Origin: Paulownia fortunei
Lineage: Eukaryota > Streptophyta > Magnoliopsida > Lamiales > Paulowniaceae
NCBI GenBank assembly: GCA_019321725.1
Contig: CM033120.1
Coordinates: forward strand, 2,578,275 to 2,642,274
Direction of reading: 5' to 3'
Length of the DNA stretch: 64,000 nt
Shown: in pieces, positions 11,408-24,300 of the stretch
Numbering within the stretch: position 1 is the first letter of the stretch
How the letters are laid out: every line of letters starts with the position of its first letter
Translations under genes and position numbers: made by a program
Notes under the pieces: generated by a model
The model's database searches: none
Told to the model about the DNA's origin: nothing
The model's input: only the letters and a program-made list of their open reading frames with translations

Positions 11408-14400
11408 ATGAATTCCCTCGCCGCTCGATCCGTCAAATCCAAATCCTCCCTCTTCATTCTCTCCCGATTCACCCAATTTTTCTCCACCACAACGACGCCA
11501 TCTCCGCCGCATTCCGATTTCCAGAATTACCCTCCAACCCTTGATGGCTTGCGCCGCCGGCTCGCTGCTGAATCGCCGACGCTGACCGACTTCGTTAAGC
11601 TCCAATCCGACCAGAATTATTCCGTGGAGGTAGGCACGAAGAAGAAGCCATTGCCGAAGCCTAAATGGATGAAGGAATCGATCCCCGGTGGGGAAAAGTA
11701 CACTCAGATCAAGAGAAAATTGAGAGAATTGAAATTGCATACTGTTTGTGAGGAGGCCAAGTGCCCTAATTTGGGGGAATGTTGGTCTGGAGGTGAAACG
11801 GGAACTGCTACTGCCACGATTATGATTCTTGGTGATACTTGTACTCGGGGCTGCAGGTGATGATTGAATTTGAAGAGTTCTTTTGTGTTGATTATATTGC
11901 TCTTAGGTTTGTTTTGTTTTGGGATACTGTTTTATATGGACTGTTTTATGTAATTGAAGGAGGAAATGAGTGGTTTAGTGTTGATTGCCCGGTGTGAGAT
12001 ATGAATGTCCTGAAAGATGGGTAATTGTAATCAGTGACAAAAGTTGCATGGGAAAATATAGTCTGTTTAGTTGAAGGAAAGAAGGGTCACAGGTTACCTT
12101 TCTTATTTTTTATTTAGAGGGTTTTCACTCAGTCTAGGTTTTTATTACATGAAATGTGATCTTGGTGGTGCTTTAGGTACAAGTATAAATAGAGACAAAC
12201 ATTATGGAATTAATAATGTCTTTCTAATAAGTACTATTTAAGATGGAAATATGCTCAAGTCATGGATCAATGGCTTGACAAGAGTCTCTTTAAGAAAAGT
12301 CCTATGGTTGTGGTTGGCACTCCAGTTGCTACAAATGATAACTAGTCAATACCCTCCCTACAAAGTAGAAAATATAAATATAAAGCTTTATTTCTTCGTG
12401 GCATTTGAACCAAATTATATGGTGCAAAGAAGTTTCATATTGAAGATGTTAATCTGAAAGCAATGAGAAAGAGCCTTTTCTCAATCTGCTCTTTAGTGTG
12501 AGGGACTTGAGTTGCTCCTTCATAGGAGACATTGAAATTTTGAAGATCCTTGAATTTATGAAGTCCTTTTTTTTTATTGGTTTTCTCCTTAAATTTTCAG
12601 ATTTTGCAATGTGAAGACATCACGCACTCCACCTCCTCCTGACCCTAATGAGCCCACAAATGTGGCTGAGGCAATAGCTACATGGGGTTTGGATTACGTG
12701 GTGATTACTAGTGTTGATCGCGATGATTTACCTGATCAAGGAAGTGGTCATTTTGCGGAGACGGTGCAGAAGTTGAAGACGCTGAAGCCAGCTATGCTTA
12801 TAGAAGCTTTGGGTATGACTTAAGTGTTCCTGTAGTGTTTAAATCAGTCTAGTGTATGGACTTGGAAAATAACGAACTCAGTTACCACCTGTGAAGTAAA
12901 ATAAAGAGACCTGATTCATAGCTACTGTTGAAAATTGGGCATACCATGATTTTGCATAAGTATATCTGTAAATTTGCCTTGAATATGATTTGAAGCAGAA
13001 GTTGGAATTCCACGACCTGCTATTGTTTAACTGGAACCCTGAGCTGGATTTTTGGAGCAATTAGAAAATTTTGGATATCATATCTAGAGAAAGTATAATC
13101 CTTTTATTTTTTCTCTCAAATTGGAGTTTCTTACAAGCAACCCTTCCAGTAATTCTTCTTGAAGAATGGCCTCTATTATATATCCAAGTTAAGTTGCTGA
13201 TTCCTTACCTTACAGCTATTACATTGAAACCCATTCTTCACGGGAAAGTTCACACCAAATACTTGATGCAAATGCAAACATACTGATTATATTCAGCCAA
13301 GTAATCTTAAAAGTCTATGTGGATTTGATTTCTTACTATTTGTTGTTTTATTGATATATGATTTGGCATGAAAACAGTGAATCATGGTAATGAATGATCC
13401 TAATGCATATATGAAAATTTGTTTTTTGAACTGCTTTCTTGTTGACCGCGTTGCTCTTAAAATGCAGTTCCTGATTTCCGAGGAGACTCTGGCTGTGTAG
13501 AGAAAGTTGCCAAATCTGGATTAGATGTTTTTGCGCACAACATTGAAACTGTTGAGGAGCTTCAGAGTGTAGTTCGTGATCACCGTGCTAACTTTAAGCA
13601 ATCCCTGGATGTCCTAGTGATGGCAAAAGACTATGCCCCACCAGGTACACTCACCAAAACTTCAATAATGTTGGGGTGTGGAGAAACACCTGACCAAATA
13701 GTGAAAACTATGGAGAAAGTGAGGGCAGCTGGTGTTGACGTCATGACATTTGGTCAGTACATGCGACCATCAAAGCGTCACATGCCGGTGTCAGAATACA
13801 TAACTCCTGAGGCCTTTGAGAAGTATCGAATTCTCGGCATGCAAATGGTTTGTTGCTCTCTTTTTTTTTCATTGGAAATGGTTTGTTTTCTTATCATGAC
13901 ATTATGGTAACAGGGAACTTCTAATTGATCTATATTAGTCATTTTCACATGTATTCTTATCCTGATTGCAGGCATACGTGTTCTTTCTCAATGCTATTAT
14001 AATCTGAATAGAATTTATTTTTGCTGGGAATAAGTAAAACATGGGCTACTGGACAGAAATTCCATCTCCTCCCTTCTCTTTATTTTTTAATTAATTTAAT
14101 GTGCTGCGCTCTAAAGGTAATGTTAGTCCACTGTTTATCAGTTTTCGAGACTACCTTGCTTTTATATGGTATCATGAGCGTAAGATTTAATTTTTTATTT
14201 GTTGTGAAGTAGGACTAGAGCTGCCACTTGTCTCCATATCCATGGCGCTACCACACTATTAATTGTTTTTAATTCCTCCGTTGTTGTGTAACTAGTTTCT
14301 TTCCTTGCTAAACTTTTCGCCTTAAGAGATATTTCTGAGTTCACCTTCAATGTGTTTCTTATGGAATAGCTTATTATGTAACAGAGTTCATTAGAACAAA

Positions 14401-15210
14401 AGAGAAAATTAGTGATAGTTGAGATTCTTGTTGATCCTTGCTCTTTTGTGTGGACTTCTTGCAAACCTATTCCCTAGAAGCCTTTTATTTGGTACACAAA
14501 GTCCTTATGCTTTTTTAGGTAAACTAGTTATCTACTTGAATTGCATGTATTGCTCAGCCCATCAGAACAGTAACCTGAACTTTTCTTTTACTATCATCCT
14601 TTAAATACTATGGCACAAAATGCAGCTTATGTAGCAATCTTTCATGCATGTATATTAACATTCAATTTGGTTTGACGTAAAAAAATTTACTACTTACAAA
14701 ACTTTCAGATTGGATGCTGTAATCACATGTGACAATTTTGTTCATACATGGAGCTGGAGTCATTCAGTTATAGCAGAGATCCATCTTAGCAAATTCGTAT
14801 ATAACCATCGCATGGGTACTTTGACACTTTAGCACAATATAATATATCCAGATTTGTTTGTTTAGTTTTGTGGTAGTATATTCATCCAATTTGGGTGTTC
14901 AACTTTATTCAACAACTTGAAATATATCCTATTTTTGACCCTTGTCTGATTGATAAGTGTCCTACGTTGGTACTACGACAAATTTAGAAGAGTCAGAAAT
15001 AATACTAGATAAAGATGTTGCCAATATTAGATTGAAGCCTTAGCCTCTTGAAAACAATGTATATGTGCCGCCACGAAAATTGATGTTTGTTGGCTGTGGC
15101 AGGGATTTCGATATGTGGCATCTGGCCCCATGGTCAGGTCATCGTACAAGGCTGGTGAATTCTATATTAAATCCATGATAGAATCAGATCGTGCTGCATC
15201 TTCAACATAG
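11408..15210 (+). CDS. LIP1: Lipoyl synthase, mitochondrial (LIP1)
   Basis: A radical-SAM enzyme that inserts two sulfur atoms into octanoyl groups on the E2 and H subunits of mitochondrial 2-oxoacid dehydrogenases and glycine decarboxylase. Exons are 11408-11856, 12601-12812, 13468-13847 and 15103-15210, all GT-AG, totalling 1149 nt (382 aa plus stop), normal for the plant enzyme. The first 30 residues are rich in Arg/Ser/Thr without acids, as expected of a mitochondrial presequence. The auxiliary cluster motif CX4CX5C is at C114/C119/C125 ([12 protein letters not shown]). The radical-SAM motif CX3CX2C is at C145/C149/C152 and spans the exon 1/2 junction. Later signatures are [38 protein letters not shown] and FGQYMRPS. 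The C-terminus retains [18 protein letters not shown]. Introns are 744, 655 and 1255 nt. The gene looks intact. The plastid paralogue LIP1p is less likely given the N-terminus. Confidence 0.96.
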
Positions 15211-18200
15211 AGCTCAAGCTTCTGGTGATTGATGATCACTTTTGTGAACACGCATAAAGCTCATTTTCAAGATTTGGAAATATTTCCTCGTTCCTACAGA
15301 GATCTTCATCCGCTTCTATGGACTCGTTTTCACCCTGGAATCAGAATTCATATTCTGCTGTATGTGATCTGCTTGAGGTTCTGTGACTTTCATCTATTTA
15401 AATTTTAATGATGTTTAGAAGTGGTATGTCATAGTTGTATATCCATTTTTCATGTAAATTGCAATTAGCATATTGGCGATACCCATCAGTTGTTCTTGCG
15501 ACCAAACGCATGATTTTAGATTACAAATAACTGCTGTGTTTGCTAACTTTAATCAATGGTATTCCAAGATGGTTGTGATTTAAAGTATGTTGTATTGTTG
15601 GATGTAAGGACATAGGAGCACGTTTCTCTCTTCGTTGCTTCATCACAAAGTAGAAGAGAATCGAAGATTGAGGCTATGTTGTAATTAGTACATAACTCAA
15701 AGACGAAGTAGAAGAAATTTGAAGATTGAGGCTCCGTTGGTTTCTTCCCATGTTGGCTTCTGATTGCCAGAAACACAGGTTGCGGTGAATTCAAGAATTT
15801 GTAACAGAAAATTTCAGATGGTACCAATATTGTGTAGATTTGTATGGAACAATTAAGTACATAAATGTACTAGGATATAAATGATTACCCATGCATGTAT
15901 GCTCATATTCTAGTGGAACTTGAATTACACTTGAGCTAAAACTTATTGACTAATCAGTTAGTTTCATTCACAAATAACATTAGTGGAAAATGGCTACCAA
16001 AGTAAAATACTAATGGCATAATAAGTAGGAATGAGCAAGGATTAACAATCTTGCTTTTACTAATTAGCCCCAGGAACTCATGTTTTTGACCTTTTTATTT
16101 TAATAAATATTGGCCGCCTAATTGTTATTGAGTTTGTGGTAATTTTAGTGGTCCATTGATGTCTTATACTGTTATAGTCTTGTTTTACAAACCATAATCC
16201 ATAAGTGTGTTTGATATGTTTAGACGATTTTCGTGATAATTTTTAGAGTAAATTATAAAAATTATCTTTTAGATTTGTGCTATTTACAAAAAAAATCATC
16301 TAAAATTATAAATTATACCCCTTGATATTTGTTTTTTTTTACAAATTACATCTATAAATGAAGTATTTGTAAAACAAAGACAAATTTCAATGAAATATTT
16401 GTAATTTCGAAAGATATTGAATTTTTTTATAATTAGATTAAACATCATAATAGCTTTTGTAATTTATATTATATACTCTCTAAATTTGAGGTTTTGGCAA
16501 TACAACTCTGAACTTGTTCTTATTCATTCTTCTTGTGTGCTTATACATGTGAGGAGTTGCTATGCGTGAGCTAATAGTGTCAACATTATGGGGAATTGAC
16601 AGCCGAAGTCACATTATTAGTCAAAGTGTCACTTAAAAACCTTGACAGATCATAAGGTTTGTCTTCTCAACAAAACAAAAATAGTCATTATAGTACATTT
16701 GTTGGATAACCTTGAGACAATACTATCAAATTCAATTCCTTAATCAACTTGCAGAATCGATAGTGTCGCAGCTCACTAATTCAACATGTGGGCTCATCTA
16801 CATCAAATCATGTTCCAATTGTTGAATAAACATATTGAGAATGTGTGTAATTTTAGATGGCTTGGAAATTTTGAATAGACTTACTACACCTACTAAAAAT
16901 GAATTTTGATTGATATAAGAGTTAGGATTCTTTTTCTGTGCTAATGCATTTTCTTCATTTATCTCGTGATACTTTTTGAGATAGTTAGATTAGAAATCTC
17001 AATAACAACAAATTAAAAAAAAAAAAATGAATTCTCTTTGAAAAAGTTGGAAAGAAATATTGAAAAAAAATTATTTCTTAATTGCTTGAAAATAGAAGAG
17101 AAAAGTGTTGGGATGAGCATTAATGATTTTGCAATTAGAAGGGTTTTTTATAATTGTTAAAAAATTATGTCTTATAAGGCAACTGTTCGGTGCTAATTTG
17201 ATATGTAACGCTAGCTAAGCAGTAACACTTGTGATGTTTTAATTGAAAGAAAATAAATTATTATTTTATTTAATACGTGGTGTTTTAATTAGAAAAAATA
17301 AAATTACTATTCTATTTAATACGCCAATTGTGACGTTCTAATTGAAAGGAAATAAATTAACATTCTATTTAAAAGTCTTAATTTATCCCTATAAAAAAAA
17401 GTACAGAAAATCTTGGGCCATTTCCAAGCCGGGCTTGTCAGATGGCTGCACGAGATTTGGACCAATTACCTTATGATATAACTGCTCGTCCTTTTAAAGA
17501 CTATTGGCACTTTTTGAATCACAAACACCAGCATTTCAATGTGGGATAGAGATCATTTTTCCACCCTTTTTCAATTTAACAATTTACTCTATTTTGAGTA
17601 CCTCATGTTTTGCTTTAATTTCTCATTTAGCAATTAAATATAATTTGCTCATCTCTCGTGGAATAGATTACACTGAGTCAAAGATTTTTCATAATCGTTT
17701 AATTGATCAAAATTTGATTAAAAATCAGTTTTTTAATCCAATTTCCAACACTAATCCAGCTATAATTATGTCAAAAAAATATAATAGTAGTATATACCTA
17801 AATGCTACACATGAATGAAAAATAAAACATAAAAAACATAGGAATGAAGATAAAAACAACTTATAAATTTCTTCCACTACCATTAGTGAACGATTCAATC
17901 ACTAGCACCAATAATTCTCCCAGTTATCATAAATTTAACGAACTTAAATTTTAAATTAGCCTGAAATTAAAATTGAATTACAAAAAACAATCAAATCTTC
18001 TTTTTACTAAAACGATCAAATACATTATTTCATACCGCTCAAGAAACTTATCAATGGCTAATTAAGTAACGTAAATATTCATAACACTAAAATCTAAACT
18101 AGAAACATATTTTTTTTTTATAGTACTTAAATTCAAAACCTGAATTCCTCGTGTCATAAAACTTCAATTATGTTACAATTTAAGTTAGGCATATTGTCCA

Positions 18201-18280
18201 TGTACACGAAGATGGGTTTTCCTTTCCATGATTGAGGAAAGGTGGGCTACAATAGAACATGCAAATTTAGCAAAAAGTTG
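15211..18280. other. Intergenic region downstream of LIP1
   Basis: The first few hundred bases after 15210 must hold the LIP1 3' UTR. The rest is AT-rich with no supportable gene. A small tandem repeat at 17231-17374 is listed separately. The ORF-sized frame at 17504-17818 has no recognisable motif and a non-coding composition. Confidence 0.5.
17231..17374. repeat. Three-copy tandem repeat, unit about 46-53 bp
   Basis: Three successive imperfect units start near 17231, 17277 and 17323. Each contains a GTTTTAATT- or GTTCTAATT-like start, an A-rich core with AAATAAA, and an ATTCTATTTAA-like end. The third copy is longer by several bases. It lies in non-coding spacer. Confidence 0.7.
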
Positions 18281-18515
18281 ATTGAAAAATTGGAGCAGAG
18301 CACGCGGGAAGACCACCACTAATCCCATTCCACTTTTTAGGAACACAACACTCTCTTTCACATCACCATTGCCCCCCACCCCCTTCCTCCCCCTGCAAAT
18401 CACCACTCATTCTCCTCCCAAACTCCTCATCCCTTTCAAATTCCTCACTCCCTCAAATGCCCATTTAGTCGCTTTTTTTCTGGTGGGTATTCACAATTTT
18501 CTTTGAATAAGTAAA
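18281..18515 (+). promoter_or_regulatory. Pyrimidine-rich 5' UTR and upstream region of the MGCC gene
   Basis: The 200 bases before the ATG at 18516 switch from AT-rich spacer to a C/T-rich leader (for example CCCCCCACCCCCTTCCTCC near 18372), typical of a plant 5' UTR. No convincing TATA box was seen within 100 bases upstream. The last in-frame stop is close to the ATG, which supports this start. Confidence 0.4.
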
Positions 18516-19262
18516 ATGGGCTGTTGTCTCAGCACCGGAGATCATCATCCTGAGACGGACTCCAGAGGCGCAGCGCCACCCACGTCGCCGCCAGCTGTTC
18601 TCGAAGAAGAAACTGTTAAAGAAGTATTGTTGGAGACGCCCGTTGTTGTTCCGAAGGTTGATGAAAGAATTAAAGGAATGCCGCGGGGAGATCAGGAGTG
18701 GAAGGTGGAAGTTGGACGGACGGGTGTGATTCATGGTGATCCCGACCCACCAAGGAAAGCGAATGAAGAAATTGTTTCTGAGGTTTCTGAAGTTTCGGAA
18801 ATGTGTAGTTATAGTGAGAGCTTCTCGAATGCGACGGCGCAGGAGAAGAAAGACGAGGACGAGGACGAGGACGGCGTGGTCAACCAGAGGCCTCCGCTGA
18901 GGAAACGGCGAGGGCCCACCGGAGGGAGGGGGAGGGGGGAGAGAGTCATCGCTAGAAGGACGGCGCCACCTTCGCCTGAGAAGAGGGGTCAGGTTGGGCC
19001 GTTGAGGCCAGTTCGGGGAAGGCCAATGGCGGGGCAGCCGCGGAATGTGGCGGAGGAAAACGGGCGGCGGAGGGAACCGGGGGAGGGTTCCGGCAGGCAG
19101 TCGAGGTCGCCGGTGAGATGTGGCGAGGTGGGTGCGCGGAGGAATGCGAGTGATGAGAAGAGTGTGGCTACAGGGGAGCCTCCCAACGACGTCGCACCGG
19201 CGGAGGAAGCCGAGTCGCTTGAGAACCCTGTTGTCTCTTTAGAATGCTTTATTTTTTTGTGA
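18516..19262 (+). CDS. Small N-acylated, charge-rich plant protein of unknown function (MGCC start, LECFIFL end)
   Basis: A single-exon gene of 248 aa. The N-terminus MGCCLS carries Gly2 for N-myristoylation and Cys3/Cys4 for palmitoylation, so membrane attachment is likely. The middle is low complexity: an acidic run (DEDEDEDG, about residues 113-120), then a long Arg/Gly/Pro-rich basic segment (RKRRGPTGGRGRGERV onward) with SP motifs (PPSPEKR, SRSPVR) that could be phosphorylated. The chain ends in a hydrophobic tail (NPVVSLECFIFL). I recall similar N- and C-termini in plant proteins annotated as uncharacterised or 'serine/arginine repetitive matrix-like', but that label probably reflects composition only. 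No enzymatic or folded domain is visible. The GC content is far above the flanks, as expected of a real gene. Confidence 0.75.
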   Translation: MGCCLSTGDHHPETDSRGAAPPTSPPAVLEEETVKEVLLETPVVVPKVDERIKGMPRGDQEWKVEVGRTGVIHGDPDPPRKANEEIVSEVSEVSEMCSYSESFSNATAQEKKDEDEDEDGVVNQRPPLRKRRGPTGGRGRGERVIARRTAPPSPEKRGQVGPLRPVRGRPMAGQPRNVAEENGRRREPGEGSGRQSRSPVRCGEVGARRNASDEKSVATGEPPNDVAPAEEAESLENPVVSLECFIFL

Positions 19263-19554
19263 GGGATTTCTTCCCCAAATTTATTTGTTGAAACGATGTC
19301 GTCTTGAAAATCCTTTTTTTTTTTTTTGTTCTCTCTTTTTGTAAATTCTCACTTTAACAATTAAGAAAAGTGACTTATGGACAAATCCAGTATGTAATTA
19401 CCATTTAAATACTTTGGTTGATTGTGCTCAAGGGCAATGCTATTCAAATGACACCTAATCTTTGGCTCTATAATGTGTTAAAAGGCATTGAAAATCAAAC
19501 TAGTCCATGTTGTATTTGATGATAGATTTGAAAATCGATTATGTATAAAAAAAA

Positions 19555-19800
19555 ATTAAATTATTTGAACTCGATTAACAATTAAATCAAGATTAAACTA
19601 CTTAAACTCGATTCGTGTTCGATTAACAATTAAATCAAACTCAAATAAAAAATATAAATATAAAATTATCAAACTATTCGAATTCGATTAACAATTAAAT
19701 CAAACTCAAATAAAAAATATAAATATAAAATTATCAAACTATTCGAATTCGATTTGTATTCGACTCAATTAACAATTAAATTAAGTTCAAATATAATTTT
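19555..19800. repeat. Tandem repeat, unit about 65 bp, plus flanking partial copies
   Basis: Two almost identical 65-bp units lie end to end at about 19612-19741. Each reads ATTCGNNTTCGATTAAC, then an AATTAAATCAAACTC block, then an A/T-rich tail with AATATAAATATAAAATTATC. Partial copies flank both sides. The near identity of the two full units suggests recent duplication inside an older CGATT-rich dispersed repeat. Confidence 0.8.
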
Positions 19801-21313
19801 TAAAATTTATAAAATTTAAATAATTTTAAACAGTAACACATTCGATTTTATTCTACCTCTCTTTTTAATTATTAAAAATAAAAAATAAGAAAAGTGAAAA
19901 AAAAAAAAAAAAAGATATCCCATTGTAGCCAATGCCTTTTGGGCCCTTCTGTCACCAAAAAAGCAAAAAAAAGAGGATAATTGACCAGAAAAAATGTCTC
20001 TTCTTTAAGTGTATGCTTTGGTAAAAGGAGTAGATTTCCTTGAGATTGGATATCTCTATTGAGATGTGTGGTTTGTAGGACAAAAGCATTGGAATCTACT
20101 TCTTCCTGTCCCTCTTTCTATTTTGCATCCAAAAAAAAAAAATAGTGTTAAAACTTAGTTTAATACAATAATTTAGGACAATTACCAACGTCATTAACCA
20201 CATGAAGCATAAAATCTTGAATACAAATGTCAATAATCTGTAGGTATTTTGTCTAATTTTAATTTAATTTTGAATACAAATGTCACTAATCGTGTAGGTG
20301 TTTGTCTAATTTTATTTTATTATTTCGTTGTGCTTATTAGTTGATAGTAATATCATGTTCTGATGATGTAAATTTCAATTACAGAAATGACTTACTAACA
20401 AAAATAAGCAAAATACATATAGCTAAATTAATTTGAATAGAATGTAGTATATAATTTTAAAAGTAGTGAGAAAATTATAAACTAAATTCTGGAACAGGAT
20501 GTTATAAATAACATTTTTAGAACCAAAAATATATTTTGGAAAACAAAAATCAAATATGCGCATTTTGACAAAAAGAACATGAAAATAAAATATTGATCTC
20601 AAACCAAAAAAATAAATAAAAACGATAATAATAATAGGAAGAGCATGGTGGTCCGATTGGTTTCATTTTCAAATGAAATCTTTTTATTTTTTACTATTTC
20701 AAACTCTGAAAATACATTTATTTTATTATTTTTTTTTATCAAAAATACATTTATTTTTATTTTTGAAATTTATTTTCAAACTTTTTAATATTTTACATAT
20801 TTTTATACGCAAAAATACTAATATTTCACTTATTTTCACGCAAAAAATATCATAAAATAAATATATCTTAATTTTCAAACCTATATAATCATATATTTTA
20901 TTTTTACACGAAAATCTAATAGCAAAATGATAATAACATTGTTTGGGGGCTCTATTTCCCAACCAAAAACTGTAATCTTCCAGTACTCTACAACAAAACT
21001 AAGGGAGACTCTAAAAGCAGCAAAGAAGAATACCCTTCAACTTGGACACCCACTCAACAAGGCATGCTCAGTAAACTTAGTAATATGCAAAAATACATGT
21101 AAAATGTGGTGAAAAGAGAACCCAAATTCCATTTAAATGATGATTTCAACTTGAGACAATTATATACAATAAACAAGAATGTTCACAAACTGTGCATAGT
21201 CTTGCATCTAATCAAATCCTCTGAAAATCACAAAACACCTAAACTTTTATTTTCTTCCACAGGCTCATTTTACTTCTGCATCATTATACTTGAGTAGGCT
21301 TGTGTCTTGGAAT
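19801..21313. other. AT-rich intergenic region
   Basis: No gene could be supported. A poly-A run sits at about 19898-19912 and T/A homopolymers lie at 20700-20900. The last 200 bases probably include the 3' UTR of the minus-strand membrane-protein gene whose stop codon is at 21316-21314. Confidence 0.5.
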
Positions 21314-24300
21314 TTAGCTTGAGGCTGGACCAGGAAACATGCTATGATGAAGTATAGGCTGAGAGGAAGAACATGATGCTGCTGGTGCTGGATGTGCAAG
21401 GAAAGTAGGCATCCTTTCTCCTGGCATTAGTACGGATACTCCTTTTGGATAAACAGTAATCTGCAGATTCGTTAGTATTACTCACACAAGTAGTTCGGGT
21501 AAAAAATTTGAAACCAAAATGAACATTGTGAAAATCTCAGGCGAATATTAAGAAAATCACAAATGAATAAACTTAACTTAGACTACAATTGATGAAAAAC
21601 TAGCTGCGATGCTGTAGCACAACACTTTAATGCTCATCGTAGGCTTATCGAGTTAACAAGTGAAAGTATAGTTTGGCATGTAAAACAGAAAGATGCACAA
21701 CAGAAGCAATTTTTAGGAACTGTAAAAGGAGACATTCTAGTTATGTTTGAAGCCATCAAAATCCTGATGGAACAAATCTCACGAGTTTGTATGATGAGGC
21801 AGCTCAAACAGGAGAAGAAAAAGGAGTTCCCATAGGCATTTGAACTGCCAATGACCAGTGAATATGATCTAGAACAAGAAGCAATATTACAGATGCCTAT
21901 AAATTCACCATTTGACAACAATAAAAGTTGATATTTCATTTTAAAACAGGAGACAAAAGGATCTGAGTTTAAGGGTTTCTTAGAAGACCAAGGCATTATT
22001 TTTACATTCTTTATGCGAGGGGAAAAAAGTCCCTCGTTGCTAATAATTTTGAACTTAAAATCCAGAAGTTTTATAGGCATGTACAAAAACGAAAACACCT
22101 ACAAGTCATCGGGTCATCACAGCTGAAATATAACCAATCCATGTACTTGGCTGAGACACAAAACGAGAATAGCATTTTTTGCAGAATTGGAAATTTTGCA
22201 GCACGATGCAATCTAATAAACCTCCAAGCAGCCAATGTACCTATAGCCTATAGGCTATGTAACTAACCTCCATCAGCAAGGGTCCCTAAGAACTTAATAC
22301 TTGATGCACCATTTTCACAACTAACAAATTATTTCATGAGCATAAGTTTTTCTCATTCCTTCTCTTTTTAGGTACTTCTCATTTTCCACTAAATTTATTT
22401 TCTGTACTTCAAGTTATGAGGTTAGAATTGGAAGATCTAACATGAAGAAAGTAAATACTATTAATAAAAAATGACTGCATGTAATTTATTCTCCAGCAGT
22501 CTGGTATTTTCAAGATGAAAATTTTCGGCGCTAATTGTGGTGAGTACCCCAATTTTCAGAATTTAAAGAATATAAGACTAAAATATTAACAAATGATTGA
22601 TTAAGCTAAGAAGTCTTGGACAAAATCACATGATTAAGAAAATCACATGCTTGTGACAAAGAAGGGTCCCATTACAACAAACAAAAACCATGAAAAGCAG
22701 ATATCATCTGTACTAATGTCTCATGCTGGTGTCACAAAGTAAGAATTTTACAATAGTACTCTAGGCAATGCCAATAAAGCAAATGGGATTCACCCTAATA
22801 GCAACAAAACAAGAAATATATAAATAAAAACTTTCCAGCAAGATTAAGTGATGATGATGGGCATTACAACAATGTTTAATGCATAAATAAATCTTACATG
22901 ATAATTAAATATGCTTGTGCTTTAGATGCTGCTGCTTAGTTTGAACTCAATTAAGGGAAAAGAGACATTTTTAAGAAAATGGCAAAACACTTGTACTCCC
23001 ATAATTTGGTACTGGTGGCTGCTGATTCTTTGTGATCCAAATTATTTTTATCCAAAGTTCTCAATCCAATAAGGTTGAGCCCAAGTGCAGTACCAATTCT
23101 GCTTTACGATATAAATTACAATGTAAATGGCGTATTCAGTAATGCAACACACACTAGAACAACAAATGATCTCAGTTTTGGTGTTACATTGGAACAGTTG
23201 ATACACAACTCGAGTAACCATGGTAGCTCAATCCATGTATCCACTCAACATGAAATGCTGTAATGAACCAAAAGTTTTCAAGAAAATTACATTATCGCAT
23301 AGAAAGAAACCCATCATTTGCCATCATTTAGCATTTAAGAAAAGAAAGGATGTGAGATGATGATCAAGAGAGATTTTCTTCAAGGTGGGGTTTATGCGGT
23401 GGGGGTGATAATTAACTTAAAAGTTTTGACAGTACGGTGGTATATAATTTTGGATTAAGATCTATCAAGTGGAAAAACCTTAACCATAAAAGACCTCAAA
23501 ATAAAATATCAAAAGATAAAGCTTAATTTGCACATCATGGGACAAGCCAACATGAGGAGTCCAATAGAAGGCCAATTAGATGGCTTTTATTATAATGGAT
23601 TAAAAGGGGGCCGATAGTAACCTCCTTGTCTAATAAGTAGTTTAAGCTTTGGACAACAAAACGCTTAAATTAAAGGTGCAAATGTTTCCAACTTTGGTAA
23701 TGTATCCACTAAAGCAATTAATTACTCAAGAATAGAATGTATAATTTGAACCTTTCATAGTATAAATTATACCAAGGTAAATAACATTAAAATTATTAAG
23801 GTCAACTTGCTTTTGTTTTAGCCATGATTACTTATAAGAAAAAGCAAATAACTGTCACGACTCACAACAAAGTTAATTTCTCCTCCCATCTCACTCATTG
23901 CATAAACTTGGAGAAACAGAAACTTTTTATTTTCTCTCTTTTTTCTCATTTCTTATTGTGAGGGGAAAGCGGTATGGATGATAAAAGCCTAAAAGGGTAC
24001 CCTATATTCCCTTTTGGAAAGGGAAACAAATTTTGACAGAGCCATTTTCATCCTTCCAGAGTAAAGCACAATCTTTATCAATAAGAAATTTGACAGGAAT
24101 GTAGTACCATATCAACTAATAATTGTACCTTACACTAACAGAAACTGAGAATCATATTTCTTGGCAATCTTTGGATCAAATTCTTTAATTTATAGTTTAA
24201 TCTTACTGTTAACAAAGACATAATTGGTACCAAAAATTCAATACAAATTCTCTATATTTATATTTCCAGAATTTTGTCCATGAACAGGGGAGAAAAGAGT

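Noticed and set aside
11210..11740. 176-codon antisense ORF over LIP1 exon 1
   Set aside because: It mirrors the coding bias of the real LIP1 exon, has no domain, and its C-terminal part is low-complexity sequence from the upstream homopurine tract.
17504..17818. 104-codon plus-strand ORF as a hypothetical gene
   Set aside because: AT-driven composition, no motif, no plausible leader or promoter, and flanked by non-coding repeats.
21634..22098. 154-codon minus-strand ORF in the large intron
   Set aside because: Cys/Ser/Phe/Ile-rich with no motif, no splice context and intron-like base composition.
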